Origin: Devosia faecipullorum
Lineage (GTDB): Bacteria; Pseudomonadota; Alphaproteobacteria; Rhizobiales; Devosiaceae
Length of the DNA stretch: 64,000 nt
Direction of reading: 5' to 3'
Assembly: GCF_015158295.1 (NCBI RefSeq)
Contig: NZ_JACDXV010000001.1
Location: 558,001 to 622,000 of the forward strand
Part shown: piece after piece, positions 8,700-17,412 of the stretch
How positions within the stretch are numbered: the stretch's first letter is position 1
Layout of the letters: every line of letters begins with the position of its first letter
Notes under the pieces: model-generated
What the model was told of the DNA's origin: nothing
Database searches by the model: none
The model's input: the letters and a program-made list of their open reading frames with translations, nothing else
Program-made: the position numbers and the translations under genes

Positions 8700-9856
8700 T
8701 TCGTTCTCCTCGCGCGTTCCAATGCCAGCTCAAGATCGGCAGCGGCGGCGTCAATATGAAAGCGCTGCCGGAAACACTCCCTTGCCCGCTCGCCCATCTC
8801 GCCGCGAGCCGCAGGCGTCAGCGCAAACCAGCGCCGCAATAGCCCGGCGACACCCTCCGTACTATCCGGTTCGACCAGCCCGCTGCCCGTCGCAGCAATC
8901 TCGCGCCAGATATTGACCTTGTCGGTGATCAACACCGGGGTGCCACAGGCCATCGCCTCGGCCACCGCGATCCCGAAATTTTCCTGATGCGAGGGCAAAA
9001 CAAACGCCTCGGCCCCGTAGAATGCGCCATATTTCGCCGCGCCGCTCAACATGCCGGGCCAGTGGATACGCCCGGCAATACCCGCATCCGCTGCCCAGCC
9101 CTGCAATCGCGCCTGCAAGCCGCCGGCATCCGGACCGGCAATGACCAGATCGGTGCCCGGCTGCGCCGAGGCGATTTTGGCGAAGGCCTCGACCAGCAGG
9201 TCACAGCCCTTTTTCTCGTGCAGCCGCGACAGGAACAGCAAATAGGGCCGCGCCCCGAGAGCCGGGACCAAGGCATGAAAGGCCTCGCGCTGTGCTGCTG
9301 ATTCCGGCGGCGGCACCGTCGTCCCATAGGCAATGATCGTTTCCCGATAGGCATGACCGTAGAAGACGCCCCGGGCCGACAATCGCTCTTGTTCGGAGGT
9401 GAACAGCACCTCCGAGGCGTCCCGCAAAACTTTACCCTGCCACAAAGTCCAGAAAATCTGTTTTGCGACATGCTTGACCCTATAGGTATCGCGGAACCAC
9501 GGATCCATCATGCCATGGGTAAAGGCCACATAGGGCAGCCCCGACCTTTGGAGCCCCTGCCAGCTGCCGACAGAAGCGTGGTTCCACAGGCCATGGATCA
9601 CGGCGGCATCGAAGCGACTGGCATTTCGGGCGATCCAGCGCGCCAGCTTCGGCGTATAGCCATAACGCCTGATCATGCGCCCCTGCGGATGCACCGGGTA
9701 AGGAAAGGCGGCGACATGGGCCGAGCCCGGCTCGTCCAGCGTTACCACCTCGGTGTCGTGTCCCCTCATGCGCATGGCGTCGGCACAGTGCATCAGACCT
9801 TCCACTGGTCCGCCATCCCGCGGGTCGATGCTGGCAATGACGCGGAGGATGTTCAC
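8696..9856 (-). CDS. Glycosyltransferase family 4
   Basis: A 386-residue GT-B fold retaining glycosyltransferase. The N-terminal acceptor domain starts MNILRVIASIDPRDGGP; the C-terminal donor domain contains PYLLFLSRLHEKKG and the EX7E motif in ENFGIAVAE (about residue 290), followed by AMACGTPVLI. It has no membrane segment and would add one sugar to the growing unit at the inner face of the inner membrane. The gene is coupled by short overlaps to both neighbours (9853-9856 and 8696-8699). Donor and linkage cannot be predicted; GDP-mannose or GDP-fucose are available from the same locus. Confidence 0.9.
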   Translation of the reverse strand: MNILRVIASIDPRDGGPVEGLMHCADAMRMRGHDTEVVTLDEPGSAHVAAFPYPVHPQGRMIRRYGYTPKLARWIARNASRFDAAVIHGLWNHASVGSWQGLQRSGLPYVAFTHGMMDPWFRDTYRVKHVAKQIFWTLWQGKVLRDASEVLFTSEQERLSARGVFYGHAYRETIIAYGTTVPPPESAAQREAFHALVPALGARPYLLFLSRLHEKKGCDLLVEAFAKIASAQPGTDLVIAGPDAGGLQARLQGWAADAGIAGRIHWPGMLSGAAKYGAFYGAEAFVLPSHQENFGIAVAEAMACGTPVLITDKVNIWREIAATGSGLVEPDSTEGVAGLLRRWFALTPAARGEMGERARECFRQRFHIDAAAADLELALERARRTK

Positions 9857-10950
9857 AATGCCTCCGTCAGCAGTAGCGACAGGTTTTTGCGGAAGCTGTC
9901 ATCGAGATATGACGCCGTGAGCTTTTGTGCCCCCTTTCGTCCCATGACGGCAGCGCGGCTGGGATTGGTGGCGAGGCGACGCATGGAGGATGCCAGGTCA
10001 ACGATATTTTCCGGATCGACCACAAAACCGTCCTCACCATCCGTCACGATGTCCCGTGCACCTCCAACATGGCCGCAGATCACTGGAAGCCCATGTTTCC
10101 AGGCTTCGAGATAGACGATGCCAAACCCTTCTTTTGTTGACGGCAACACGAAAGCGCTGGCGCGCCGGTAGGCGGCATCACGTTCATCATCGCTGACCCG
10201 GCCAAGAAACCTCACGCGCTCGCTCCCCTCGAGCGTTTCACTGAGCGCCTGCAATCGCGGCCGCAAAGCGCCATCCCCGATAATCTCGAGCACCGCCCCG
10301 CTTTCTCTGGGCATGAGCGCAAAGGCCTGGAGCAGCTTATCGATATTCTTGCCATGATCATGCGCCTCCATGCGGGTCACGCAGAGAAAGACCGGCTGTT
10401 GCGGAGAGGTCGGCTTCACCCTGACAGGGCCGTCTATCGCATTGGGCAATATGGCAAATCTGCTGGCCGGGACGTTGAGGCGCTCCGCCATGATGCGTGC
10501 CGTTTCCTGGCTGACCGATGCCACACAAGCGACTGCGCGCAGCAGCGCCGGCTCGTACCAACGCCGGCGCCGATATGCCGGATCGTCCCACACCTCGATG
10601 CCATGAACGAATAAAATCAGCCTGAGCCGGGGCTTGAACGCTTTCGCCAGCCAGCCCAAAGGTAGGAGATTGATATGGCCGAGCAGCAGCGTATCGGCGC
10701 TGCGAGCCGCCCGCAGCGTGGCCCAGGCAAAGCTGAAACGGTCTGTATCGTACCCCCTCGCCAAGGCCCGCACGTCTTTCGGCATGTCTTGGTCAATATC
10801 GCGCAGGACATGGATGCACGGGATTGGGTCAGAGGCGGCGGAAATATCGGCCAGACTCGCCGCCACCCGCCGGTTGAACGCTTGCATGCCGCCAAGGCAA
10901 GACCACGCATCGAGCGCCAGAAAAACCACCCTGCCCCCGGCCCTCGTCAT
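9853..10950 (-). CDS. Glycosyltransferase family 4
   Basis: A second 365-residue GT4 enzyme of the locus. It starts MTRAGGRVVFLALDAWSC, shows the family stretches VFLCVTRMEAHDHGKN and the EX7E motif in EGFGIVYLE (about residue 276) followed by HGLPVICG, the nucleotide-sugar binding region. It differs from its neighbour enough to be a distinct linkage enzyme. It overlaps the next gene by four bases and the flippase gene by four bases (ATGA), so it lies in the same operon. Confidence 0.9.
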   Translation of the reverse strand: MTRAGGRVVFLALDAWSCLGGMQAFNRRVAASLADISAASDPIPCIHVLRDIDQDMPKDVRALARGYDTDRFSFAWATLRAARSADTLLLGHINLLPLGWLAKAFKPRLRLILFVHGIEVWDDPAYRRRRWYEPALLRAVACVASVSQETARIMAERLNVPASRFAILPNAIDGPVRVKPTSPQQPVFLCVTRMEAHDHGKNIDKLLQAFALMPRESGAVLEIIGDGALRPRLQALSETLEGSERVRFLGRVSDDERDAAYRRASAFVLPSTKEGFGIVYLEAWKHGLPVICGHVGGARDIVTDGEDGFVVDPENIVDLASSMRRLATNPSRAAVMGRKGAQKLTASYLDDSFRKNLSLLLTEAL

Positions 10951-12275
10951 GGCCCTGCCTTAACCGGACTTGCGCCCAGCGTCGCAAGATCGGTCCTGTA
11001 GGTTCTGGCGAACAGCAGGGCGGAAGCGAGCAGCACCACCACATGGACCGCACTGACCGATACCGCCAAATCAATAGACGTTGCGGCAAATGCGACCGAA
11101 ACCACAAGACTTGCAGCGCTGCTCACAGCCAGCAGCAGGGCAATGGCCCGGTGAGCGTTGATCGCCGACAGGGGGGAGAAAAGACCTGACCAAAGCATCT
11201 CGGCCACGACACCGATTGCCATGAAGCCGGTCAGCGCCGCCACGGGCACCACCTCACCACGCGACAGCAACCCGACACCAAAACCGCCGGCAACCTGCAT
11301 CAGGCCGAGATAGAGCAACACGCCCCCGGCCAGCAGTGCGGCGTGAAAGCGAAAATAGTTTCGCAGTCGCGGCAAATCCCGCCGACCATAGGCAAAGCTG
11401 TATTCGGGTGTGAAGGCGAGATTGATCATGTTGGCGGCGGCTATCCCGAGCCGGCTCACGCTGCGCGTGACCGCATACAGCGTCACCACCACCGGGGTGG
11501 CAATGGCCCCCAATATGATGACTGGCCCCTGGATCAGAACTGCATGGCTGATGGGTACCAGCATGTAGCTGAGAGCGGGACCGGCAAGCTCTTTCGCCCG
11601 CGAAAGCCGGGCTTGAGAAAAACTGATCTTCAGCCAGGGCACGTTGACTCGAAGCCAGACGAGGAGGAAGACGATATTGCCTATTCTGATGGCCAGGCCA
11701 GCGAGAGCCGCCAGCGCCAACCCGCCGCCAGTCAGGGCGACGGCAATGAAGGCCGCCGCCTCGCCAAGTCGCCAGGATGCGGCCAGAACTGTTTCCGCCG
11801 CCGCATGGCCTTCGCACCGAATACCGGCATAAAACAGCAGGCAGAACTGATAGAGCAGCAGCGACAGAATATGCGCGCCAAGTACCGCCTTCGCCGCGCC
11901 TGCGGCCTCCGGGCCGAGATGCAGCATTGCCTCAATGGGCAGCAGAAAAAGCGCCGCTCCGATCAAAATGCCGACAAAGAGCAGGACCAGTCCAAGCAAC
12001 GCCAAAATGCTTTGAAAGCTTTGCAGCGCACCGTCCCGGTCTCCGGCGGCAACGCGCATGGCCATGTCGTTCTTGGCGATGAAGGTGAAGCCGAAATCGC
12101 TGAAGGCCAGCGCGGCGGGTAAGGCGGTCAGCACAACCCAAATGCCGTAGGATTCGATGCCCCAGGCCGAAATGAGCAGCGGCACCGAACCCAATTGCAC
12201 GACGATAATCGTCGCCTGACTGTAAAGCTGGGCCGCAAGATTTCGATTTATGGGCCGAACATCTGAAATACGCAT
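10947..12275 (-). CDS. wzx: Wzx-like polysaccharide flippase
   Basis: A 442-residue integral membrane protein with about twelve hydrophobic helices, the size and shape of the MOP/PST flippases that move undecaprenyl-linked repeat units across the inner membrane. Typical features are a long N-terminal helical start (LYSQATIIVVQLGSVPLLIS) and charged cytoplasmic loops between helix pairs. It sits between a GT4 gene and the polymerase gene. Sequence alone does not tell the substrate; position in the locus is the main reason for the Wzx assignment. Confidence 0.88.
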   Translation of the reverse strand: MRISDVRPINRNLAAQLYSQATIIVVQLGSVPLLISAWGIESYGIWVVLTALPAALAFSDFGFTFIAKNDMAMRVAAGDRDGALQSFQSILALLGLVLLFVGILIGAALFLLPIEAMLHLGPEAAGAAKAVLGAHILSLLLYQFCLLFYAGIRCEGHAAAETVLAASWRLGEAAAFIAVALTGGGLALAALAGLAIRIGNIVFLLVWLRVNVPWLKISFSQARLSRAKELAGPALSYMLVPISHAVLIQGPVIILGAIATPVVVTLYAVTRSVSRLGIAAANMINLAFTPEYSFAYGRRDLPRLRNYFRFHAALLAGGVLLYLGLMQVAGGFGVGLLSRGEVVPVAALTGFMAIGVVAEMLWSGLFSPLSAINAHRAIALLLAVSSAASLVVSVAFAATSIDLAVSVSAVHVVVLLASALLFARTYRTDLATLGASPVKAGP

Positions 12276-12311
12276 CCCCTCACCGATATTTCGACTGCTT
12301 TTTGCCGATCG

Positions 12312-13538
12312 TCACGCAGCCAGTTTCCGTCCCGTTCCCCTGTAAAAAAAGCACACGGAACTCAGAACTCCATAGATCCAATATTGATTGGCATGCGGGG
12401 TCTCAAATGCCGATCCATTGGCCGCCATGACCACGACCACATAGATCAGCGGAACAAAAAACCTCCGCATTGACCTGCTCTTGAAGGACAGTGCCGTCAG
12501 ATGCAGCAGGAAAGCTGCCATCGTCAGAATGAAGAAGGGATAGCCGTATTTCGCTGCAATTCTGAACGAGGATTCCGATATGGCGCCGCCACCTTCGAGC
12601 GTCCAAAAACCGACGCCATACCGCAACACCTCGGCATCGTGGCCGTGGCCAAACAGGGGTGCTTGCCCAGCAGCTTCCAGCATGACCGCATTGAGAAGCG
12701 CCCGCCCCGCAGTAAAATCGCCGAGATAGTCGGCCTGATCCTGCCCAGCGACGGCCCGCACCGTCTCCATCGCGAAATTAAGCAGCTCTGCATCCAATGT
12801 AAAAACGACGATAATTCCGACACTCGTCAAATGAATTACCGATTTCATGCGATTGTCATTGAACAATATTTCCAGAGACAGCGCATAAAAAACCAGAAAA
12901 ATTGCAATATAGGCTGCCGATGATTTCGATAGCAGGATTATCGAGAGCAAAATTCCGATAAGAAAAAATCTGACGCTCTTGGCGAAAAAGGTCGCGCCGC
13001 AAGCAAGAGCCAAAAACACGAGAATCGACAGGTCAATGGCCAGACTGTGCCCTGAAGTCCGCTCGTTCAAAATGCGTAGCCGCGCCCCTGCGGCCAGATC
13101 GGCAAATGGATCAGCCAGGGACAGGGTTTCGGCAAGCAACACCGAGAACGCTATTCCTGCGACCAGCACCGCCGCCAGGGCCAGGACGGAAAGGTGCAGC
13201 GCTCGGCGGAAATCCATTTGCGACAGCGCATACGAAAACAAAACGATGAAGATATCGGCAGCCAGAATTGCGCCTAGATTGACAAGGCTTGCGGCATTTC
13301 CCGCGTAAAACACCAGTAATAGCGATAAAAGCGCGAATTTTGCGATATGGACGGCACTCAGGACAAACGAAGTTCTGACAAAAAACAAATACAGGGAAAT
13401 TAATACATAGACGACATACACAAAGCTAAAATCAACCAGCAGCAGGAACGGCATAGTGCATGCCAGAGCAGCAACAAAACCAATATTGGATCTTCCGCCG
13501 AGTTCACCTCGCCCGAGGATATTGTAATGCTCGTGCAT
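12312..13538 (-). CDS. wzy: Wzy-like O-antigen/exopolysaccharide polymerase
   Basis: A 408-residue membrane protein with about eleven hydrophobic segments and a large extracytoplasmic loop (about residues 240-300, containing AVAGQDQADYLGDF and the GHGHDAEVLRYG stretch), as expected for a Wzy polymerase, which joins flipped repeat units in the periplasm. The ATG at 13538 has GGAAG seven bases upstream; the open frame continues to 13679 without conservation. The start lies 35 bases inside the end of the wcaI-like gene. The region is visibly richer in A and T than its neighbours, a usual trait of polymerase genes and a hint of exchange between strains. Confidence 0.82.
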   Translation of the reverse strand: MHEHYNILGRGELGGRSNIGFVAALACTMPFLLLVDFSFVYVVYVLISLYLFFVRTSFVLSAVHIAKFALLSLLLVFYAGNAASLVNLGAILAADIFIVLFSYALSQMDFRRALHLSVLALAAVLVAGIAFSVLLAETLSLADPFADLAAGARLRILNERTSGHSLAIDLSILVFLALACGATFFAKSVRFFLIGILLSIILLSKSSAAYIAIFLVFYALSLEILFNDNRMKSVIHLTSVGIIVVFTLDAELLNFAMETVRAVAGQDQADYLGDFTAGRALLNAVMLEAAGQAPLFGHGHDAEVLRYGVGFWTLEGGGAISESSFRIAAKYGYPFFILTMAAFLLHLTALSFKSRSMRRFFVPLIYVVVVMAANGSAFETPHANQYWIYGVLSSVCFFYRGTGRKLAA

Positions 13539-14784
13539 TTTTTCGCTTCCGGACCCTGTTGAGGCAAGTGTTTTCGGCCACCAGCCGCGCTTCCTGCGCG
13601 CCGAGAATGGCCTGCCCGTCCCATTTCTGTTCGGCTCTGCGCCGGGCCTCTTCGGCCATTTTGCGATAGCCATTTCCATGTGCCAATTGCATTATCGCGC
13701 CGGCAAAAGCGGCGGCGTCGCCCGGCGGCGTCACCAGACCACAACCCTCGACCTCTATGGCCAATCCTGTGCCTTTGTCCGCCGTTGCCACCACCGGACG
13801 TCCCGATGCCAATATGCCGGTCAGCTTGGAAGGCAGCATGAGGTCGGCGGCGGTCGCGACTTGCGGCAAGAGGTGAATATCGGCCAGCCCGAGCAGAGCG
13901 TTGAACCGCTCCTGTGGTTGCAGGTCGTGGAACTGGATATTGTCCAGCCCAATCGCCTGGCGTTCGAGACTGGCGCGATTTGGCCCTTCGCCGCAGATCA
14001 CGAAGGTGAGGTCCTTCTGGTTCCGGAGCAGCCGCGCCGCCTCGACCACGATTTCAATGCCCTGCTTATTGGCAATGGCGCCTGAATAGAGCGCCACTTT
14101 CTGCGTGGTGATGTTCCATTCCGCCCTATAGGGCGAGGGCTCGTGCATCGGCCGGATCGCCTCAATATCGGCCCAGTTGCGGAACTCGGCGATCCGCTCC
14201 GCCGCTACGCCCTTCTCGGCCAATTTTCTGCACATTTGCGGAGAAACGGCGCTGACGCTGTCGAAGGCGCCCAGCACCTTGGCTTCGAGCCAGCGCGCCA
14301 GCCACCCGGCCCTCTTGCCATCCTTGAGCAGGCCCATGGCGAAGGCGGCTTCCAGCTCGAAATCCTGAATATGCAGCCAGCTGCGCGCGCCGCAAAGCGC
14401 TGCCGCCATCCGGGCAATAGGGGCAGCGATCAGCGATGGCGCAATCGTGAGCACAACGTCGGGACGCCAGGCTATTGCCCTCGATAGTGCTGGAACGAGC
14501 GCACTCAGGGCAAAGCTGGCATGATGCAGCAGACGCTTCGCTCCCGATGGGTTGCGCGGGACATAATGCGGCACCCTCGTAATATCGACGCCGCGCTCGA
14601 TCCCGCGCCCAACGGCCAGCGCATTGTGGCCGTCCATGATTTTCCAGGCTGGATAATAGGGCCGGCCCGCGACGACCTGAACCTTGTGGCCGCGACTGGC
14701 AAAGTCCTCGGCCATGCCCGTCGTATAGACGGCGATACCGATTTTTTCAGGCGCGTAATTGAGTCCAATTATGAGGATTTTCAT
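13504..14784 (-). CDS. wcaI: WcaI-like glycosyltransferase
   Basis: A 426-residue GT4 enzyme of the colanic acid WcaI type. The start [16 protein letters not shown] followed by AVYTTGMAE is diagnostic; other conserved stretches are DVVLTIAPSL, HIQDFELEAAFAMGLL and LYSGAIANKQGIE. In Escherichia coli WcaI adds the first fucose onto the lipid-linked glucose, so it may use GDP-fucose made by the neighbouring gmd-fcl pair; that transfer of function is inference. The ATG at 14784 follows GGAGG and overlaps the fcl stop by ATGA. Confidence 0.88.
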   Translation of the reverse strand: MKILIIGLNYAPEKIGIAVYTTGMAEDFASRGHKVQVVAGRPYYPAWKIMDGHNALAVGRGIERGVDITRVPHYVPRNPSGAKRLLHHASFALSALVPALSRAIAWRPDVVLTIAPSLIAAPIARMAAALCGARSWLHIQDFELEAAFAMGLLKDGKRAGWLARWLEAKVLGAFDSVSAVSPQMCRKLAEKGVAAERIAEFRNWADIEAIRPMHEPSPYRAEWNITTQKVALYSGAIANKQGIEIVVEAARLLRNQKDLTFVICGEGPNRASLERQAIGLDNIQFHDLQPQERFNALLGLADIHLLPQVATAADLMLPSKLTGILASGRPVVATADKGTGLAIEVEGCGLVTPPGDAAAFAGAIMQLAHGNGYRKMAEEARRRAEQKWDGQAILGAQEARLVAENTCLNRVRKRKNARALQYPRAR

Positions 14785-15728
14785 GCGCCGCAGGCCTCCG
14801 CCAAATGGGCGAGAAACCAGGAATAGACCTCTTCGATCCCTCTCTTGAGCCCGATCCTCGGTTCCCAACCCAAGCTGCGAAGCTTATCAATTGCCATCAA
14901 CTTGCGCGGCGTGCCGTCAGGCTTGCTCAGATCGTGCGCCACCCTGCCATCGAAGCCGACTGCGGCGGCGATCATGAGCGTCAGCTCATGAATGCTTATG
15001 TCCTCCCCCGAGCCGACATTGACGTGGTCATCGCCCGAATAGGTCTTGAACAGATGCACGCAGGCATCGGCGCAATCGTCCACATGCAGGAATTCCCGCC
15101 GCGCCGTGCCCATGCCCCAGATGACGATTTCCTCCGCGCCACGGCCCTTGGCCTCATGCGCCTTGCGGATCAGCGCCGGCATGACATGGCTGGACGCAAG
15201 ATCGAAATTGTCGCCGGGACCGTATAGATTTGTGGGCATGGCCGAGATGAAATCGTCGCCATATTGGCGGCGATAGGCCTGGCACAGCTTGATGCCGGCG
15301 ATTTTGGCTATGGCATAATATTCATTGGTCGGCTCAAGCGCGCCGGTCAACAGCGCGTCCTCGCGAATCGGCTGCGCGGCAAATTTCGGATAGATGCAGG
15401 AGGAACCGAGAAACAGCAATTTCTTCACGCCGGCCTCGTGGGCCGCATGAATAACATTGGTTTCCATGATCAGGTTGTCATAGAGGAATTCCGCCGGAAA
15501 GCTGTCATTGGCGAGAATGCCGCCCACCTTTGCCGCCGCGACGATGACGCCATCCGGCCGGCCTTCGGCAAGAAAGCGCTCCACCTGGTCCTGCCGTCTG
15601 AGGTCAACCCGGTCGCGCCCGGCAAGGATTACCTCGCAGCCTTCCCGGGCCAGCCTGCGGACGATGGCACTGCCCACCATGCCCCGATGTCCGGCGACCC
15701 AGATGCGCTTGGCTGTCAGGTCAAACAT
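14781..15728 (-). CDS. fcl: GDP-L-fucose synthase
   Basis: A 315-residue extended short-chain dehydrogenase that epimerises and reduces GDP-4-keto-6-deoxymannose to GDP-L-fucose with NADPH. It shows the nucleotide-binding loop [10 protein letters not shown] near the N-terminus, SSCIYP with the catalytic serine, and YYAIAK with the Tyr-Lys pair. The start ATG at 15728 follows GGAGGA by six bases; the frame extends upstream inside gmd but is not conserved. It overlaps the end of gmd by 13 bases, in keeping with one operon and a shared intermediate. Confidence 0.96.
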   Translation of the reverse strand: MFDLTAKRIWVAGHRGMVGSAIVRRLAREGCEVILAGRDRVDLRRQDQVERFLAEGRPDGVIVAAAKVGGILANDSFPAEFLYDNLIMETNVIHAAHEAGVKKLLFLGSSCIYPKFAAQPIREDALLTGALEPTNEYYAIAKIAGIKLCQAYRRQYGDDFISAMPTNLYGPGDNFDLASSHVMPALIRKAHEAKGRGAEEIVIWGMGTARREFLHVDDCADACVHLFKTYSGDDHVNVGSGEDISIHELTLMIAAAVGFDGRVAHDLSKPDGTPRKLMAIDKLRSLGWEPRIGLKRGIEEVYSWFLAHLAEACGA

Positions 15729-16795
15729 GGCGCGTCCTCCTTCAGTCCGGCGGCTCGCATCGCGCGCAGGTCTTCGCGCACCATTTCGGCCGCCAGTTCG
15801 CGCGCTAAAATCGTGGGCTTCCAGCCGAGCTTTTCCCGCGCCTTTGTCGCATCGCCCCGCAGCAATTCCAGTTCCGTGGGGCGAAAATAACGCGGATCGA
15901 CTTCCACGAGACATCGGCCATTGGCGGCGTCATAGCCTTTCTCCTCGCTGCCCTCCCTCCGCCAGATCAGCACGATGCCGACTTCGGCAAAGGCCCATTC
16001 CGCGAAGTCCCGAACGGCATTGGTCTCACCGGTTGCCAGCACGTAATCATCGGCGATGTCCTGCTGAAGCATGCGCCACATGCCATCGACATATTCTCTC
16101 GCGTGCCCCCAATCGCGCCTGGCGTCCAGATTGCCGAGATAGAGCCTCTCCTGCCGCCCGAGATGGATTGCGGCCACCGCCCGGGTGATCTTGCGGGTGA
16201 CAAAGGTTTCGCCCCGCAGCGGGCTTTCATGATTGAAAAGGATGCCGTTGGAGGCATGCAGGCCATAGGCCTCGCGATAGTTCACCACGACCCAATAGGC
16301 ATAGAGCTTCGCCGCCGCATAGGGTGAACGGGGATAGAAGGGCGTGGCCTCGTTTTGCGGTTCTTCCTGCGCCAGCCCATAGAGCTCCGAAGTCGAAGCC
16401 TGATAGAAGCGAACCTTCTCCACCAAGCCGAGAATGCGGATCGCCTCCAAAAGGCGCAGCGTGCCCAGACCATCGGCATTGGCGGTATATTCGGGCGTCT
16501 CGAAACTTACCTGCACATGGCTTTGCGCCGCCAGATTGTAGATTTCGTCGGGTTGGCATTCCTGCACGATGCGAACCAGGTTGGTCGCGTCGGTGAGATC
16601 ACCGTAATGCAGTATGAAGCGCGGGTCGACGACATGCGGATCCTCGTAGATATGTTCGATACGTTCGGTATTGAACGACGAGGATCGCCGCTTCACGCCA
16701 TGGACGACATATCCCTTTTCGAGCAGAAGCTGCGCCAGATAGGCCCCATCCTGGCCCGTAATGCCAGTGATCAAGGCGACTTTTCTGTTGTTCAT
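15716..16795 (-). CDS. gmd: GDP-mannose 4,6-dehydratase
   Basis: A 359-residue enzyme that turns GDP-mannose into GDP-4-keto-6-deoxymannose, the first step to GDP-fucose. Visible features: [10 protein letters not shown] (NADP-binding glycine loop), the [11 protein letters not shown] stretch, catalytic ASTSELYG and SPYAAAK, and [13 protein letters not shown] [12 protein letters not shown] at 16795 has GGGGGGAA eight bases upstream; a GTG two codons earlier is possible. It is the first gene of the minus-strand exopolysaccharide operon, whose promoter must lie in the 600-base region to its right. Confidence 0.97.
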   Translation of the reverse strand: MNNRKVALITGITGQDGAYLAQLLLEKGYVVHGVKRRSSSFNTERIEHIYEDPHVVDPRFILHYGDLTDATNLVRIVQECQPDEIYNLAAQSHVQVSFETPEYTANADGLGTLRLLEAIRILGLVEKVRFYQASTSELYGLAQEEPQNEATPFYPRSPYAAAKLYAYWVVVNYREAYGLHASNGILFNHESPLRGETFVTRKITRAVAAIHLGRQERLYLGNLDARRDWGHAREYVDGMWRMLQQDIADDYVLATGETNAVRDFAEWAFAEVGIVLIWRREGSEEKGYDAANGRCLVEVDPRYFRPTELELLRGDATKAREKLGWKPTILARELAAEMVREDLRAMRAAGLKEDAPCLT

Positions 16796-17412
16796 GGCCA
16801 CTTCCCCCCAAAGCCTGCCAGAAAAACAAAGATGAATGTCTATTCACGCCAAATAAAAATACGCGGCCGTGTCGCTCCGTTGAAGCGAAGCCGCAGAATA
16901 TGCGCACAGGACAGCAAGCGTGATTTTGCTCTCCGCGCTCAGAAGAAGTGAGTATTCTCACTAATGTCACACAACATTTTCAACTTGTCGATAACCATAC
17001 CTCCACCTTGTGACTATCGGTGGAAAGTCAATCCGCTGGCGTCATATTTCCAGGCGCTGTCGAGAACTCAAAAGCGTAGACCCGTGTCTGAATTTGGACA
17101 GTGCAAGCCTCGGCATACACGGCACTGGATCGTGAAGTACGCCACTGCGGCGAGCGAAGGCCCTTCGGGCTCCCGGTGCGAGAACACGGGCCAATCAGAT
17201 CATCCGTAGTCGAGCCATTTCAAATATGCATAGATACTGGCGCAACACGGTCAGAATATTGAGCGCAGCCACCATCCATCGGAAAAAAAATTCGAATTCA
17301 TCGGATCGCGCAATAGTTCGGGAGACGTCCGTGGTGATTAAGAATATTCGCGCTGAAGATTACATCGTCAAAGAGCTTGAGCGTCACCAGATTTGACCTG
17401 CAAGGATCATTC
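16796..17412. promoter_or_regulatory. Divergent control region between the gmd operon and the wzc-like gene
   Basis: About 620 bases separate two divergent polysaccharide transcripts. The stretch 16960-17030 and the part around 17220-17360 are distinctly A/T-rich compared with the coding DNA, and a small inverted repeat CCACC...GGTGG lies near 17002-17023. An open frame at 16964-17209 has no ribosome-binding site and no family resemblance. The length and base composition suggest promoters and regulator sites for both directions, but I cannot name a specific operator. Confidence 0.5.

Noticed and set aside
16964..17209. 81-codon frame in the divergent control region between gmd and the wzc-like gene
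   Set aside because: No ribosome-binding site, no hydrophobic or domain pattern, and it lies in A/T-rich regulatory DNA.
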